In this document: positions 24,425 to 38,292 of the stretch, in pieces | Layout of the letters: each line of letters opens with the position of its first letter | Numbering within the stretch: the first letter of the stretch is position 1 | DNA from: Arbacia lixula | Taxonomy: Eukaryota; Echinodermata; Echinoidea; Arbacioida; Arbaciidae | Reading direction: 5' to 3' | Assembly: GCA_963669155.1 (NCBI GenBank) | Contig: OZ022589.1 | Span: 7,585,272 to 7,649,271, forward strand | Length of the DNA stretch: 64,000 nt | Notes under the pieces: model-generated | Seen by the model: only the letters and a program-made list of their open reading frames with translations | Database searches by the model: none | Told to the model about the DNA's origin: nothing | Translations under genes and position numbers: made by a program

Positions 24425-24822
24425 ACTAGATTGCCCAGCGTACACAGAGTAACAGCTAGGTGTTAAACTGTGCTAAACACCGTTTGTTATCTGCTTGAAT
24501 GTGCTATACAAGGGACTACCATAAAACACTACTTTGTATAACCTTGCTATTTACATGAATATATATAGAAAGCCAACTTTTTTTTTTTTAACCGTCTTAG
24601 TCCCATAGGAAAGAAACTGAGTTGAAATCAACATCGGACTATCCTTGGTTGGTAGTGAGAGGGTTGATAGCCCAACAGACATCGATTGCATCCAGACCAT
24701 GAAGACTCCATGAGGACATCCAGAAATGGTCTTTGGTACTCTGTAGACAAGACCTCCTGGACTCCACTTAGTTTGTCATTCTTGTGCGAGATAAGCTTAC
24801 TCTCATCTAGTCTACACCAGGC

Positions 24823-24955
24823 GGGTGTGTCACCAAGATATGCATAAGTTACACATGATTCTACGTACAACCGTTGACCTGTTCTTGGGTGCCAAATAAG
24901 ATACTCACTGATTTTGATATTCCCATTAGCTTAAGTCAAAATCTGATCTAGAAGA
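24823..24955. mobile_element. GGGTGTTTCACCAAG-end MITE, partial
   Basis: It begins GGGTGTGTCACCAAGATATG followed by AAGTTACACATG and then GTGCCAAATAAGATACTCAC with TGATTTTGATATTCCC, matching 39076-39377 in order. The second terminus is missing. Confidence 0.75.
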
Positions 24956-27322
24956 CATCAAATGGATTCAGAAGTTCCTTATCGTCAAATAACAATGACA
25001 ATAAGAACAGCAGAGGTCTGAATTGTTTGTAGTTATTGCCCTCAATTGCACAATGTAGCCCTGAGGTACTGCTGTTCCTATGAAAGGATTATACCTGGTA
25101 TATGTCGACAGGACATTCCAAGGTAGCATCTTAAGGTTTTCTGAAGACAACAAGGTACCCAGAAGTCCCCCTAGTTTGTGACTCTTAGCCTAGATGGCCT
25201 GATTTTAGCTTGGTCACCCAATCGGACTGAATGGCTTACACTATACCGGTAGATTATACAGGTTTTCCAGCAGTAGTATGTTAAGGTGATCTCAAAACAA
25301 TAAGATCTCCTAAAGTTATTCTGTTTTTCCCTTAACCCCTGGTGGCCAAGTACTGGCATGGGATGACCCAGAAATGGCCACCCTACCCATTGGCATTTTT
25401 AATGAACCATGTGCTACCTACAAATGTAGAGCATATCCCATAAACACAAAGAAATTTAGTGCCAGAATGTTAGTGCAGGCATGAGGTAATTAGTATTGAT
25501 GCTTGCCCAGTGAACAATTAAGAATCAATCTCAATATTCAAGGAACAGAGGTTAATTTTCAATTATGCAGTTCTAAATCTACAACCTTAACCTGATATTA
25601 CATCAACGTCCACAATAAGGCAACACTGGGTAGCTATAAACAAGAAACTTAGTAAGAAAAAAAGACTGGCACATACAAATGTAAGGTGAGATATTTTGGC
25701 GGAAATCAAGGATAGAAACTGCTGAATCGACGTGTGGGACTCGCGCATGGTCCCAGCCTAGCAATAAAAGTCAGAAGCAGATACTCGCATCCCACGTAAC
25801 CATGGCCTACATTTTCACGGAATCCCCCCACGACTTCTCATGAATATAAAAGAAAAACACTCTGGGGGAGATCTATTGCGATAATTGTATATTGTCATCC
25901 CCAATCCTTGGCAAATACTAAAGACGGGGAAGAAGAAGGACGAACGGAGAAACTGTGTTAGACGGGACGGACGGTTGCTACTTCTGAGGGAAACCATTGA
26001 GTCACCATCCTTCAGGAGCTCACACTAGACTCTCCTCTGACCCAAATTTGTCAAGTAAGGACACCCAAATCGGTTCCATAACTGTTTAAAGACAGGGGGG
26101 GGGGGGTATTAAGTTTTCATTTTCCAGATCATTTCCTTGGTATGAGTTTCATGAGTAGTAAACATTATCATGAAACGTATTTGAACATTATGTTTCCTTG
26201 TGACTCAGGCACATCAATGTTTATCATCGATCAACGAATCCCCAGGACGAAAGCTTTATTACAGTAATTCAAGAGAATTGTCAGAAATGACACTTCACAT
26301 GTGACAGGACAAATTCATTTACTTCTTGATAGTTGGCATACAATCAAGTCATTCTGACATGAAACATGACTTTTTAGTAAACTAGAGATATTTGACTGCA
26401 TGCACTTGACTCGTTTGTGCCTTGGTTCTTCTGCGGAAATACTGAAGTATTACCGAATCACATTTGCATGACCTATGCCTGAAAAATAATGATTTCACTT
26501 TTAACCCTGAACACTGACTTTGACTTATTACTTTGTTGAGATTAAGCCTGATTATTGATACATCTGTCCAGGTACAAACAGATATATTCCCCAATTCTGC
26601 CTTCTTTCTGCATGATTTTGGGACCATACTCCAACCAATTGCTTATCATATCAATTGTGCCAAAATTGACCAAATAAACTTTCATTTTTCTAGAGTGAAA
26701 TTTCAGAAATTTAGTCTTAGCCCCATGACCTATGACCTTATGTAGGACAAATTGCATAGGCCAATTATGCAAAACAACTGTACAATGATGGGAACTGATT
26801 CATGTAAAGTACTCCAAATCGATTGTTTGTTTCCATGACAATGACAGGTATACAGTTACAATCTTGACCTTCAAGCAGAAGGACAGAAAACAAAAATATT
26901 TCAGTAATTTCTGTATTCCACTTCATTCCGGAACCGCTACCAAATTACGATATAAACGGAAACAAGAAGGAAAAATAAGATTAGGATCCTAAATCCTGAA
27001 GATCACTTTCTGAACAAGGAAACATTATCTGTTTCCACACCCTGTAACTCAGTCTACTCATGCCCACTCAAAATAAATAATCTATATATTTGCAGGCACT
27101 ATTCCTTTCCCTTAGCTTTGTTGGAGAAATGTGGATGACAGAGACAAGCTATTTCCACAGAAAACAGGCCAGGATTACTGGCACAAAGCAAGCAATTGTC
27201 TCTGTAAGTGTCAAGGATTGAGCATGAAGATGCAAGGTAATGCTGGGCAATCTTAAAGACATATTTTGCCAGGATGTGTGGTAACTCAGATTCTGAGTGA
27301 AAGTCAACAGAGAAGCCTATTG
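24956..27322. other. SMARCD intron, no gene seen
   Basis: Intronic sequence with an 11-base poly-G run near 26097. No repeat with clear ends or coding exon was found. Confidence 0.5.
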
Positions 27323-27425
27323 AACGTGTTTAAAGTCAGGGTGTCCCTTTTGCAGGTCAAAGCATAGAACGTTGTAAAAATCACAGAAAATGGAAGAAGA
27401 TGACCTTCCCTCACCGAAGCGCATG
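27323..27425. mobile_element. End fragment of the AAAGTCAGGGTGTCCC family
   Basis: It starts TTTAAAGTCAGGGTGTCCC followed by TTTTGCAGGTCAA, CACAGAAAATGGAAGAAGA and CCTTCCCTCACCG. It is an inverse-orientation match to the right end of the element at 33420-33692. Only this end is seen. Confidence 0.75.
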
Positions 27426-30400
27426 TATTTAAAGATATAGTGCTCCATTTGCAAACGTCACAAAACACTTTCGATATTGTGGTGTATAAAACAGCCATAT
27501 AGCTCCACTATCACTCTCAGGAAAAATATCAAATTAGCTTTGTTTTTTTAAAGAAATACCATTGAAAGAAAACAAAATAAATATGTTTCCTGTTCAATTC
27601 TACTTCTATGCATTGTATCTTGGGCTAAAAGTACTAGAATCATAAAAATTCACAATATACACCTCAAATATTGACACCCTTAACTTTGAGCTAAAGAGAA
27701 TATTGGGCAGATATGTTTTCTCTTTGTATGTGCTAACAAACTCCCAAAATAGATCACGTCAGATACAATATCTCATGCTTTTTTTTGTTCTATAAAATTT
27801 GAGATGGGAGGACATCTTGTTACTAAGCCTGATGAAATTGATCATGCCACAAAATGGTTTCACACCATGACATCATAACAACCCCTTCTAAAGCACTGCA
27901 TTAGTTTCTGTCAATCTCCTGGGAGATCTATTTAAAAGAGCGCTTTGCTTTCTTAGCCAGAGTATCTGACCACCACACTTCTCCCCAATGTATGAATTAC
28001 CAAAAACAGAGTGACATCAAAAGCTGAACATAAGGATAAGCAGGTGTCCAAATAATATCCATCTTCTCTTCGAGATGAGGCAGAGGAGATAAGTGATCTC
28101 TTCACCCAAGTAAACACATGCTCAGAATTAATGGTAATCTTGTGATCTGATGTGACTAAGGCAAACATATCGCATCTCAGTGTTAGGTGAACACAAATGA
28201 AAGTGATATGAACAATGAGCCATATAAGAGATTGCGAGAGTTAAAATCAAGAAAAGAAGGCAAAGCGAAAAATCAAAATACTTCAGAAGAGAAGTGAGGT
28301 AATACAAGGGGGAAAAAGTAGGGTGCAGCGCAATCATTGAAACTATGAAGATTCCATGTCTATAAAGGGAAGGATAATTTCTCAGCGAGTCAGCTGAATG
28401 TAGTGATAGTATGTATATCTGTGTGCCGAATCACAGAGTGAGGTGCAATAGAAAACAACTTTGCAATTAAATGGAAAGGTTCTATTGAAACTATAATGTA
28501 GGTGTATCACAAGTCACCACCGCTATCTATTGCAAGTCCCAGTATTTGCATGATTTTCTGATTAATTGGTTAATAACGATCCATCTGGCTCATAAACTAA
28601 ACGGGGGACAGATAAAAATATATAAGACACTGTCCTCTCTGCTGAAACAGAGATTGCAAAACTTCTACAAAGAGTATCATGAAAAACAAAGAAACCCACT
28701 CATAATCTGCTGTAAATCTAAGTTGCAAATATATTAGTCTTGCCAGGACAGTGACATTCGTGTATAGAAGGAGAATTTCTGTTTGTGTATTTTCGTTAAG
28801 TTGATCTAATCATGTCCTAAGTGAAGAAAGTAGTCCAAAGTACGACAACATCAGCCAAACAACAGAGTGATACTCTATCGCAGCTCTATGTCACGACATA
28901 CTAGACAATGGGGCAGATAAGCAGGGTGCTGTATTTCCATGTTGGTACACTGGATGAGATTGGACTCACAAACCGAGCCTAATGCACATTCATCAACATC
29001 CCACATGCAATTATGTCTGTAACCAGGAACCCTGGGGGAGGATTAAAGCTTCAAGAATGGATGAAAATGATAGTCCACCAAGATTTCCTCACTAGCGGCG
29101 AGGGGATACAACTCTGAAGACCAATGTGCGGTATCGAGCTACAAGCTCAGGGAGGAGGGAAATCCGGACTGCGATTGACGAGGAGAATAATATGCGCAAA
29201 GATAATGTAAGTCAGGGAAAGTATGTAATTCTCCCCCCCCCCCCCCTCCCACCTCTTTCTCCCCCTCTCTCTCCCTCCTTCTCTCGGTCCTTCCCTCTTC
29301 TCATCATTTATCTGTCATGATGTTTTTCTTCTTCAACTCCACCATACTGCCCTTAATCTCAGGTGGGTGCGATATAATTGACTTTCAATCCACCTGTACC
29401 GCAACATGGACGCATACCCCGCTGTCATCACCGATATAGAGTTCTTCTCAATTGATATTGCGTGTCGGCACGGATCGTCGGAAGGGAGAAAGCGCTCCGA
29501 AAGCCGGCTCGGTCATCGACACTCCTGGTGACAGGCGAGAGTGTTGGGCCAAGAGAGGGGAACGTGGGCGGTGGTATCAAAGAAGGGATAACACCACGCA
29601 GCCAGCTCGCTCCAGGAATGCACTAACTTTTCCACACCACGACATCAAATGAAACTGATCCCTAAACACCATACAGGTTTTCTCATCGCAACACAGCAAT
29701 ACAAGCAAACACATGTATGTAGTCCCATCACATGCATTTCAATGTTCCTTTAAACTTTCTCCCACCTTTCCTCCCCCCACCCCTTTAATTTTTCCTCTGC
29801 TGTGGTTAATATCCTTTTCGGTCAGGGAAACTATGTCATCTTCATAAACCTATCTTTTGTCACGTATTCTGCTCCCGTCTAATCTTACAAGAATGCCGTA
29901 ACTCAAACAAATTTTCACCTCAAAACTGTTCATGATGACGCAAATAACACCTCATGCACCTCTATTGTTTGAAAGAAATTATGATCAAGCTGGATCATGT
30001 TTTAGCTCCTAATTCCTCACGCTGACAGCTTTTAAATAATTTATCTGGGTCGTTATTTGCTAATTTGCCACCTGGACAATACCAGGGAGGGACATTACCC
30101 CAGTTCCAGCCCAATGTGGCTTCATCACCACCCCCAGACAGCCAGCAACAAGCGGGAACGCGGGATCCAATTTCTGTTCTTCTGACAGCATCTGTTAACT
30201 TTTGTGTCCCAATTTCAAAGCCGATTGTATTATTTGACATTGTGAATTATCACCCAGACTGACCCATGCTATTGTCATGTCTGATCTACAAGAGAAATAT
30301 GGCATCTTGACATGATATTGGAGCCTCCCAATGACCAATCAGTGCTCACATCCTCGTATAATATTTCACAACTTAACGCCGTCAAAGGATCACATTGAAG

Positions 30401-31726
30401 CTTTGTTTGATTTGGAATACACACTGCTCTCTTTGTTGTCCAAAAATGACTGTCAATTCAAAATAAAGTATTCATATGCCTCTTATCTTAGTAATAGACA
30501 AAAGCACACTGCTGGAAATATTGAGCAAGAAAGAAACTAATAGTCCATTGCAAAACTTTTCTATTCTTTTCTTGATAATTTGTATGACTACGTCACTCTC
30601 TTTCTCCATTTCATCTCGTATTCTTCAGTCTAACTACCAAAACAAACAACAAAAGTTGTGCTCCTTTTTAAACAAAGCATGATAAATAATAGCAGGAAAC
30701 TGAGAGGCAGTGTGACATAACAACTTCTTGACCAAGTTGGTAATTTGCTTCTACAATATTTCAATTTTTGTATTGATTTAAAAGCACTCAGAACTTTATG
30801 AATTTTTCAGATTTCCATCTACTTGTTGGATGTTTCTGCTTCTATTGAGAGCATTTTTTTTTGTTGGCACACAATGCCCCCACAAGTCAACACACACATA
30901 TGGACACACACACATGCACGCACACAGGAACATACACACACACACACACACAAAGAAATGACCAAGCATGAAGTACATTGTCAAATACTGAGCCTTGAAC
31001 CATAAACCAGCTACTCCTTACTACAGTGTCAATTGTCCTGCGGCTAGCCCCCCCCCCTCCTCCCTCCTCCCCCTCCCCCCCCCCCACCACACACACACAC
31101 ACCTCCCCTCCCCCACTTCCATAAAGTGACCCGTCAACCTGTCAGACCTGAGTGCCTTAAAAGCTGAAAAGCTGAAAAGCAACCCTGGCTAATTATCTGA
31201 CTAAACAACGGAAATGGAGCACCCGATAAGCTCTGATCAACTGGCTTAGACCATGTTCTACCAGCAAATGACATGGTAATCTATTGCCATTCAAAGGGAA
31301 GAAAGAACACATTCTATCAGGATCGTACACGTCTTCTTAATTTTATACTCGTTCGTTTTCTTTGAAGTTGTCTTCATTGTGTTTCATTGTATGTTTTGTT
31401 TATTGTTATATTGTCTAAATAAAATTTATTTAAAGACAAATCCTTTCAATGCTACATTATACATGTAGATTCAAGTTGTCCCCCACCCCCTCCCCAACCT
31501 CTCCGCCCCCCCCCCCCAAAAAAAAAAAGCACGAAAAAAAAAAGAAGAAAACAAAGCAAAGAGAAGCTTGGTATCTCTCAGGTCAACAACCTACATGTAT
31601 ATTAGCAATTCAGAGTTTCAGGGCTGATTAAGATTTTCAAAATTGTATGCTTCCTTTAGCTGACAAACAAAAAATTCAATAACTTCAACGGTGTCATGAA
31701 ACAAGTAAGGGTACATGTCTGTACTT
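27426..31726. other. SMARCD intron, no gene seen
   Basis: Intronic sequence. It includes a poly-C run at about 29235-29247, a CpG-richer patch at 29440-29600, an AC-rich stretch at 30885-30955 and the poly-C plus AC stretch at 31046-31105. No exon similarity was found. Confidence 0.5.
30885..31105. repeat. CA microsatellites and C-run cluster
   Basis: Two (CA)n stretches (30885-30955 and 31085-31105) with C-runs broken by CTCCTCC between 31046 and 31085. Confidence 0.9.
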
Positions 31727-32098
31727 TTAAAGGGCATATACTGTACTGGGAAGGCAAAAAAGCCTTCAAAATGTAATTGTTAGCAATCTTCTTACCAATG
31801 GTCTTAAATTCATGTATTGTCTATTTTATAAGCTTGCTGAAAGTTATTTGCCCTCAAATGATCCACATATGGAGTAATTAATGATTAATGATCAAATCCT
31901 CAAAATGTTCGGGCCGAAGATTTTGAGGATTTGTGATTTAATCACTCATTACTCCAAATGTAGATCATTTGAGGGCAAATAACTTTCAGCAAGCTTCTAA
32001 AATAGACAATACATGAATTTAAGACCATTGGCAAGAAGATTGCTAACAATTACATTTTGAAGGCTTTTTTCTTTCCCAGTACAGTATATGCCCTTTAA
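31727..32098. mobile_element. Near-perfect 372-bp palindromic TTAA element
   Basis: TTAA is present at both ends, and the two halves are inverse copies almost to the centre (about 31914, where CAAAATGTTCGG meets CCGAAGATTTTG). The termini are TTAAAGGGCATATACTG and CAGTATATGCCCTTTAA. Only scattered mismatches separate the roughly 180-bp arms, so the copy is probably young. This is a foldback MITE with piggyBac-type target choice and no coding capacity. Confidence 0.92.
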
Positions 32099-33419
32099 GA
32101 AACTAAAGCAAATTGTGTTACACTTTCTTTGACTTGTGATGGCTTGTCATGACTTGCGATACAAGTTAAGAATATAACTGAATGAGGTCTTGATGATTAT
32201 GATATATCATCTGAAGTATGTTTTCCACTAATATTTGAATGTGCATTTGATTATACACGCTTTCTATCATAGTTTAAAGGTATTATATCTCTTTCATAGG
32301 CAACTATTATACAGTGATGCAAATAGTGCATATCAGACAATACCATTTACAAAATAACTTCAGACTGTTATAGGTACTGAAAACCTATTTTAAGTAGAAT
32401 TGTAATGACTGTTAAATTTCATATTGAGTTTTTAAAAGATCGTCCAAAAACTTGTACATGTGGAAACTTTGTACAAAGTTGTCAAAGTGTCACAAGTACA
32501 GTGACTAGTTGAGAAAAATGTACATGATTTTATGTCAATCTTGTGATAAGATGTAATTATGTAGGCAACATGACAATATTAATGTTAGTTCCATACTCAA
32601 TTGGCATTTTAAAATAAAGCTGAATCTAACAGGCTAACTACAAGGAAAGAGTGTTTTCACACATTACTTAAATTCTACTTCTTTCTTCAGTTTCATATAT
32701 CATAAATTTGACCTATATGTAATAATTGTGAAGTTTGACTGAGCTTTGTTTTGTCTGCAAAAGGGAAATGCTACCGTACCTTTAACACTTTCTTTTATGA
32801 AAACACCTGCGGAGGATGGCTGAAGAAAAAGAAAACACCCACTAAAGAACTGGAGCACCGTCACAGAAGAAAAGTGAAATCTGCTATGAGAAACACTAAA
32901 TTTGACAAGTTTAATGGTCCGAGAATTTTTCTGACATGAAAATTTAAAATATATTTCCTTGGCATTGACACCTCAAGTTTTCACTGATTTCCCCAGAGGG
33001 CTCTTACTTGAAAAGAGAGAGCAGTGAGCAAAAAGGGAAGGTAAAAATTGGGAATTACCATTATAATGGCCACTAAAGAATTGGAGGGGTATCTGGAAAT
33101 GATGACAACTTGACGTTCAGCTCTCAGTCTGTCTCGCAAGTACCTTCTGGGCTTTAAGCGTAGTCTTACTGTTTGCCTGTTAGGATGCTTATCAATAGTG
33201 TGCTACCGTAAATGGGACAGAAGCAAAAAATATGGAGTTTAACCCGATTTTTTTTTTCTTATCTTTTCTTTCTTTTTTTCCACTGTTCATCCCAATCATT
33301 TCTAAATATTGTAATTTGTCTTAATTGTAACTTTTCAGTTTATATCTCTTTATATATATTATTCAATATATTCCTTAATAAAACACACACACACACACAA
33401 AAAAAAAAAAATTGTGAAG
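32099..33419. other. SMARCD intron, no gene seen
   Basis: AT-rich intronic sequence with a short (CA)n followed by poly-A at 33384-33412. Nothing else was identified. Confidence 0.5.
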
Positions 33420-33692
33420 GTATTGTATTGTCCCTCTCAGCGGGCGAAGCGAATATTACTCCCATTGAACGCATGCAGTGTGGAGCTGACAGATGTGGAC
33501 CAAGCCGCATCGACGTCTTCAATCTCTAGGCCTCCAATAACCTCCTCAAAATCTACTGATTGCTATAATTTTGTTTTAAGTCAGTTTCCAGTTCTATTAT
33601 CGGGAGGGAAGTTCTAATAAAATGTCTTCATCCATTTTCTGTGGTTTTTACCCCAAAAAATTGATCTGCAAAAGGGACACTCTGTCTTAAAA
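33420..33692. mobile_element. AAAGTCAGGGTGTCCC family element, partial
   Basis: The right end CTGCAAAAGGGACACTCTGT then CTTAA is the inverse of the end at 27323. The interior (CCATTTTCTGTGGTTTTTACC, GAGGGAAGTTCTAATA) matches 49840-50118 and 57367-57842. The left end is not resolved. Confidence 0.75.
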
Positions 33693-36600
33693 GGAAACCT
33701 TAGCATTGTACCTGTTCACACCAAGACGCTGTAATTGCTTTGTGAAACTTGCCCCACACTATGCTGTTGTGGAGGATTGGAGCCTAGATAACGCTTTCTG
33801 ACTTTACAGCTAAGCTTAGCGTTGTTCTCTACCCAAGGCTATGTTGTGGTGTAGAGGAATGGAGCCCATTGAGGTTAGCATTGTCCTTGTTTTGTGAAAC
33901 CCCAGATCTCGTTAAAAAGAGTGGTTGCTGCTTTATCAAGAAATATTGAAGTCCTTCCTTTCACAATATCAGCACTTAAGGATGGTTCCATTGTATGAGT
34001 AGCTTAAATGTGCTTTATCGTCTAGGTGTTACAAGTTAATGGTCAAAACCACTAAGAGCAACAATCTTTTCAAGTTGGAATACAGAGTAACAATATCGAA
34101 ACTTGCTCGTGGGTACATAAAAGCCATCCAGGCCAGCAGCATGATATGAAATGGACAAGCATGACAATAAGTGACAAATGGCAGCTCAAAGTATGATTAC
34201 TTGTAAAGGTTATAGCGAGTCAATGACCCAATTTCTTTTTACTTCTTGAACTGGTATACAGAAATGAAAATCTTTCAAAAAAGTTAGATTCAAATATTAC
34301 TGAAGTGTAAGGCGTGTGTTACGCAGTGCAAACACAACCTCGCTTACTATAGGTGTGTTTATCATCTCTTTTCTAGCCTATTATTGATGTTTTCAAACAT
34401 GATTTTGGCTAATGTTTGTAGTTAATTAATGCACATTCAAATAATTTGTGTTTTGACACCAAATCTGCGCGAAAACAATTAAAGCCCTGCATCTCAATTG
34501 TTGACAAGCTGATAAACATGGAATTACAGAATTATGTGCATGTAAAATGCTGATTCCAACTTTAGAAAGTACACCCTTCATGCTGCATGTATTTATGGAT
34601 GCAAGAGCTGTACATCTGTAGCTGTAGCTACAAACAAACCACTATAAAATTACACTGGGTCTGAAGAAAAAAAAAGCATACAGTAAAAAGCAAAACCAAT
34701 TTAGGGCGTTTGTTTCAGGATGCTTGAAAAGTTGCTCTCGCTAATCTATTTAAATCCCCCCCCCCCCCCCTTCTCAGGAAGTAACTCTTACTCAGCTTTT
34801 TATTCCCTTTGGTTGTACTAGATAGACAACTGCACAGTGTTGCCCAAAGAAGTCATCAGTTTAGTAAAGCAGTGAAAACTTTGCTTGTCACTTGAGGGCA
34901 GTATTTACGGCTTATGTGTGAAACATAGTAATTCACTGACTTATGAGTGTCTCATACGGGCAACAGAGAAGTTGTAATTGTCTTGTTTTCACACCAGAGT
35001 GTTTCTTGAGAACACAAAGACATACAACAATGTTAACAGGTGTGTTGGAGGATTGTAACTTTTGTTTTCATTCCAAGACTAGGAGAAACCATCTTGGAAT
35101 TGGACAATGTGTCTTGTCAGAGGCCAGAAGTGAGAACTCATCAGTGAGAAGTGAGAAGTTGAGAATTGGAAGTAAGAACTTTCCACATGTTTGCTATTCC
35201 ATGATGTGATATGACATTAGTGTTTGGTTAGAGTAAGATTCATGCGTTATGTATGATATCATGTTCCTGACCCACTCTTCATTGTTGACATGTTCTTGGT
35301 GTCATTTCACACAGAAAACTAGGAAGGAGATGAAGAAGAAGATATCGAAAGAAAAAAGGACAAGAAGAAGGAGGGGAAGTAAAGGACAAGGTGGAAAAGG
35401 CAAAAGAGGAAAAGGACGAGGAGGAGAAAAAGGAGAAAGAGAAGAGGGAGGAGGAGGAGAGGTAGGAGGAGAGGTAGGAGGAGAGGTAGGAGGAGAGGGA
35501 GGAAGAGAGGGAGGAGAGGGAGGAGAGGGAGGTGACAAAGAAGAAGAAGAAGAAGAAGAAGAAGAAGAAGAAGAAGAAGAAGAAGAAGAAGAAGAAAAAA
35601 AAAGAAGAAGGAGGAGGAGGAGAAGAATAAGATAAAGATGAAGACAGTCTGTACCTGTCTAAACTAGACACATCACTGACTTCTACACTGACAAATCCAT
35701 TCTCGTCAGAGGAGTTCACATAACATCATGATCAAACCAGTTTCAAGAAAACACATAAATGACAAAAATAAACCATTCTACATTTATAGCTGCATGTCAG
35801 ACATGAATAAAATGCACTTTTGTTTTGGCTTAAATTGCGTCCAAGGCCATTTCCCATTCTTATTTCCTCCCTGACTATTTGTTTAACACCCCGTCTTCAT
35901 CGGTGTGTGCTATTCTCCTGGCACCTGTATGTAAATTTGCAGGGAAATGCTTGGATGGGGGTTTTGGGGTCCAAGTCTTCGAGACTTTATTCTCCATCCT
36001 CGTGCGTTTTCCGGTTTGGATCACTTGTCTCAAACTGTTTGGGCTTAAAGGCCGGATGGGCTGTTTGCACAGCTCCCGCACGATGGGCGGATGGGCGGAT
36101 GGGCGGAGCTAAGACACACTCACATGGAGAAGTGGGAGGGGAAAAAGACAAATGTAAATGATTGGTACCACAAAAACTGCACACTTCTGAGAGTATGTTT
36201 ATTTCCTGTTTTCTGAGCTAGAAGCCTAGAATCAGCATTTTTATAACATGATCAGTGATATTTTGGTGGATTAAAATACAAAAACACTCATAAAAATGTC
36301 ATTGATTGAAAACACTGCGAGTGAGCCCATGGCAATGACAGCATTATGGTCAGTAATGTCCATTCAGATGGGTAGTCAACAAGTCTTGTTTTTTCAGGAA
36401 GAATCAACTGAGGAGGTAATTATATCCTGTGCTTACAGGGAAAAAAATATAACGGCATCTAAAAAGCGGTCCATGATATTACCTCAAGAAAATGGATGAT
36501 TGCTCATAAGGTCCTCCTGTCGGAAGATGGTATAGATACATCTCTGCCTCCCTTCATTAAATATTACCTCATAATATTCAGATGTGACTGGCTCAGGATT

Positions 36601-38045
36601 CATTATCCATTTTGATGACACAGGGAAATCTGGTTTAATGACAAACTCTATAGAAAGATCACATGTCTGTAGATAATTTTGTTTTTCTTTCTATCGCGCA
36701 ATATTTCTCATTGAAGCTGTATATATAGACTAAGCTTGGGTCGGATCGGTCTGTGAACCGGTGCATGACCAAAGCTGTTGGGCTCCGGTTTGATTTTTTT
36801 CCAATTCGTTGTACAATCATTGCAAAATTGACATATATGCCTACGCGTTCAAGGAGCTTATCAGGGATTATCTTATAGGTGAATCACCTTTCAAAGGTTT
36901 GCGCGATGTAGCATACAAAGAAATGAATTGTCTGTGATATTTTGAGTTGGACCCTGCAGTCTTAACACATGTTCAGAATTCTAAGAATCGGTATCCAGAG
37001 GGCGGTTACATTAGCGTTACATCCCTGCAAAATTGGCAACGTGGGCTTATTCGTGGCAAAAGTTATCAGGCTTGGTGCGGTAAATGCAACTTTCAGCTTA
37101 TTTCTATAATAATTAATTTGCAAATATGTCGCTCGCGGCTTGCTAGCTATATAGCTAACTAGCAGCACACAAACATACGTACTAAACTGGCTGATCTAAG
37201 GTTTGTAGTATACCAGATGAGGAAAGTTTTTCTTCTCAAGGGCTCTTGGATATATTTGTGGTGGCTCTTCATGTACATTGGGGGGGGGGGGGGGGACCAC
37301 ACTGGGCCCCTGGATAAGTTTTGTCAATGTTTCACTGTATTTCAGATTTAAACCAGAAATCAAACATGACGTAGTGTGCATAAATGTGATTCTACCTTTA
37401 AGCAGGGCCCAAATCTGGCCTTGTGATTGGCACATGTCATCGAGCTGTTGACAAACCCAGTGGTATGTGCAAACTAAGGCTAGAGTGTGGAGTTGGGGGT
37501 GGGGTGGGGGGTGGGGAATGGATGTTTTGCATTGGTGCTGGCAGTATGTACACACTTCACTACGAAACCCTGTGAACCAGAGAGAAGGAGCTCATGTGAG
37601 AGGGGAAATGTCTTCCGTTACAGTGCAGTGTTTTCTTCGTTGTTGCTCACTGGCCATATGCACCAGCTGAACGAGGTTACTACGACATGGATGGTGGCAT
37701 AGCTAGGATACAATCAAACACGCTCTCTTGCCACCTTCAGTCTAATAATGCAGACCCATCTAACGGAGAAACTACAGCCCCTGTTCCACTTTGCCGCTCT
37801 CGCTACAATTTTAAAATTTTTTCAGGTCAAGACGATCATGTATAAAATCGGCCGATCTGGACCGAATGTGTTCAGGCAAGGTTCCACTATCACAATTACA
37901 ACCTGTACAGAAAGACCACTTGCTTATAATGACTGAATTTCTTGTCTCCCTTGAGTGATATTTTTATTTCAGGTTTCATTGTAGTCGTAAAGATAACAGG
38001 AGCTGTCATCATTGCAGTTGCTCATGTTATGACTGCAGGTCCTAG
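33693..38045. other. SMARCD intron, no gene seen
   Basis: Intronic sequence with poly-C at about 34756-34770, the GAA/GGA array at 35320-35632, GC-richer sequence at 35985-36110 and a 16-base poly-G at 37280-37295. No coding similarity was found. Confidence 0.5.
35320..35632. repeat. GAA/GGA trinucleotide-rich tract
   Basis: A purine-only tract, GGAGAGGTA-like at first, then about 75 bp of near-pure (GAA)n at 35538-35595. It encodes long Glu/Gly/Lys runs and, on the other strand, Phe/Ser runs, which are artefacts. A purine tract of this kind can form triplex DNA. Confidence 0.95.
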
Positions 38046-38292
38046 TGGGTGTTTCACCAAGCTGTTCGTAAGCTAAGGACGACTTTACGCATTTCTGGTG
38101 CTAAATCTTTTGTTTTGTTCCTGTTTTAACATAGTGGGAGTTAATTTTCTACAATCCTAATCAAATTTGACAAATCATAAACTTTGTATTCAGACACTTG
38201 TTAACAACAAGAATTTGAATTGATAAAGATCAGGGTCACCAATCGTGCGTAAAGTCATTCTTAGCTTAAGAACAGCTTGGTGAAACATCCCC
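38046..38292. mobile_element. GGGTGTTTCACCAAG-end MITE, complete
   Basis: The left end GGGTGTTTCACCAAGCTG and the right end CAGCTTGGTGAAACATCCCC are inverses, and the match continues inward (TTCGTAAGCTAA against TTAGCTTAAGAAC; GACTTTACGCA against TGCGTAAAGTC). Length 247 bp, non-coding. It is the best-preserved of four members in this window. Confidence 0.88.

Noticed and set aside
35249-35719. Glu/Gly-rich and Phe/Ser-rich open frames
   Set aside because: They come from the GAA/GGA tract; no non-repetitive protein part or splice context exists.
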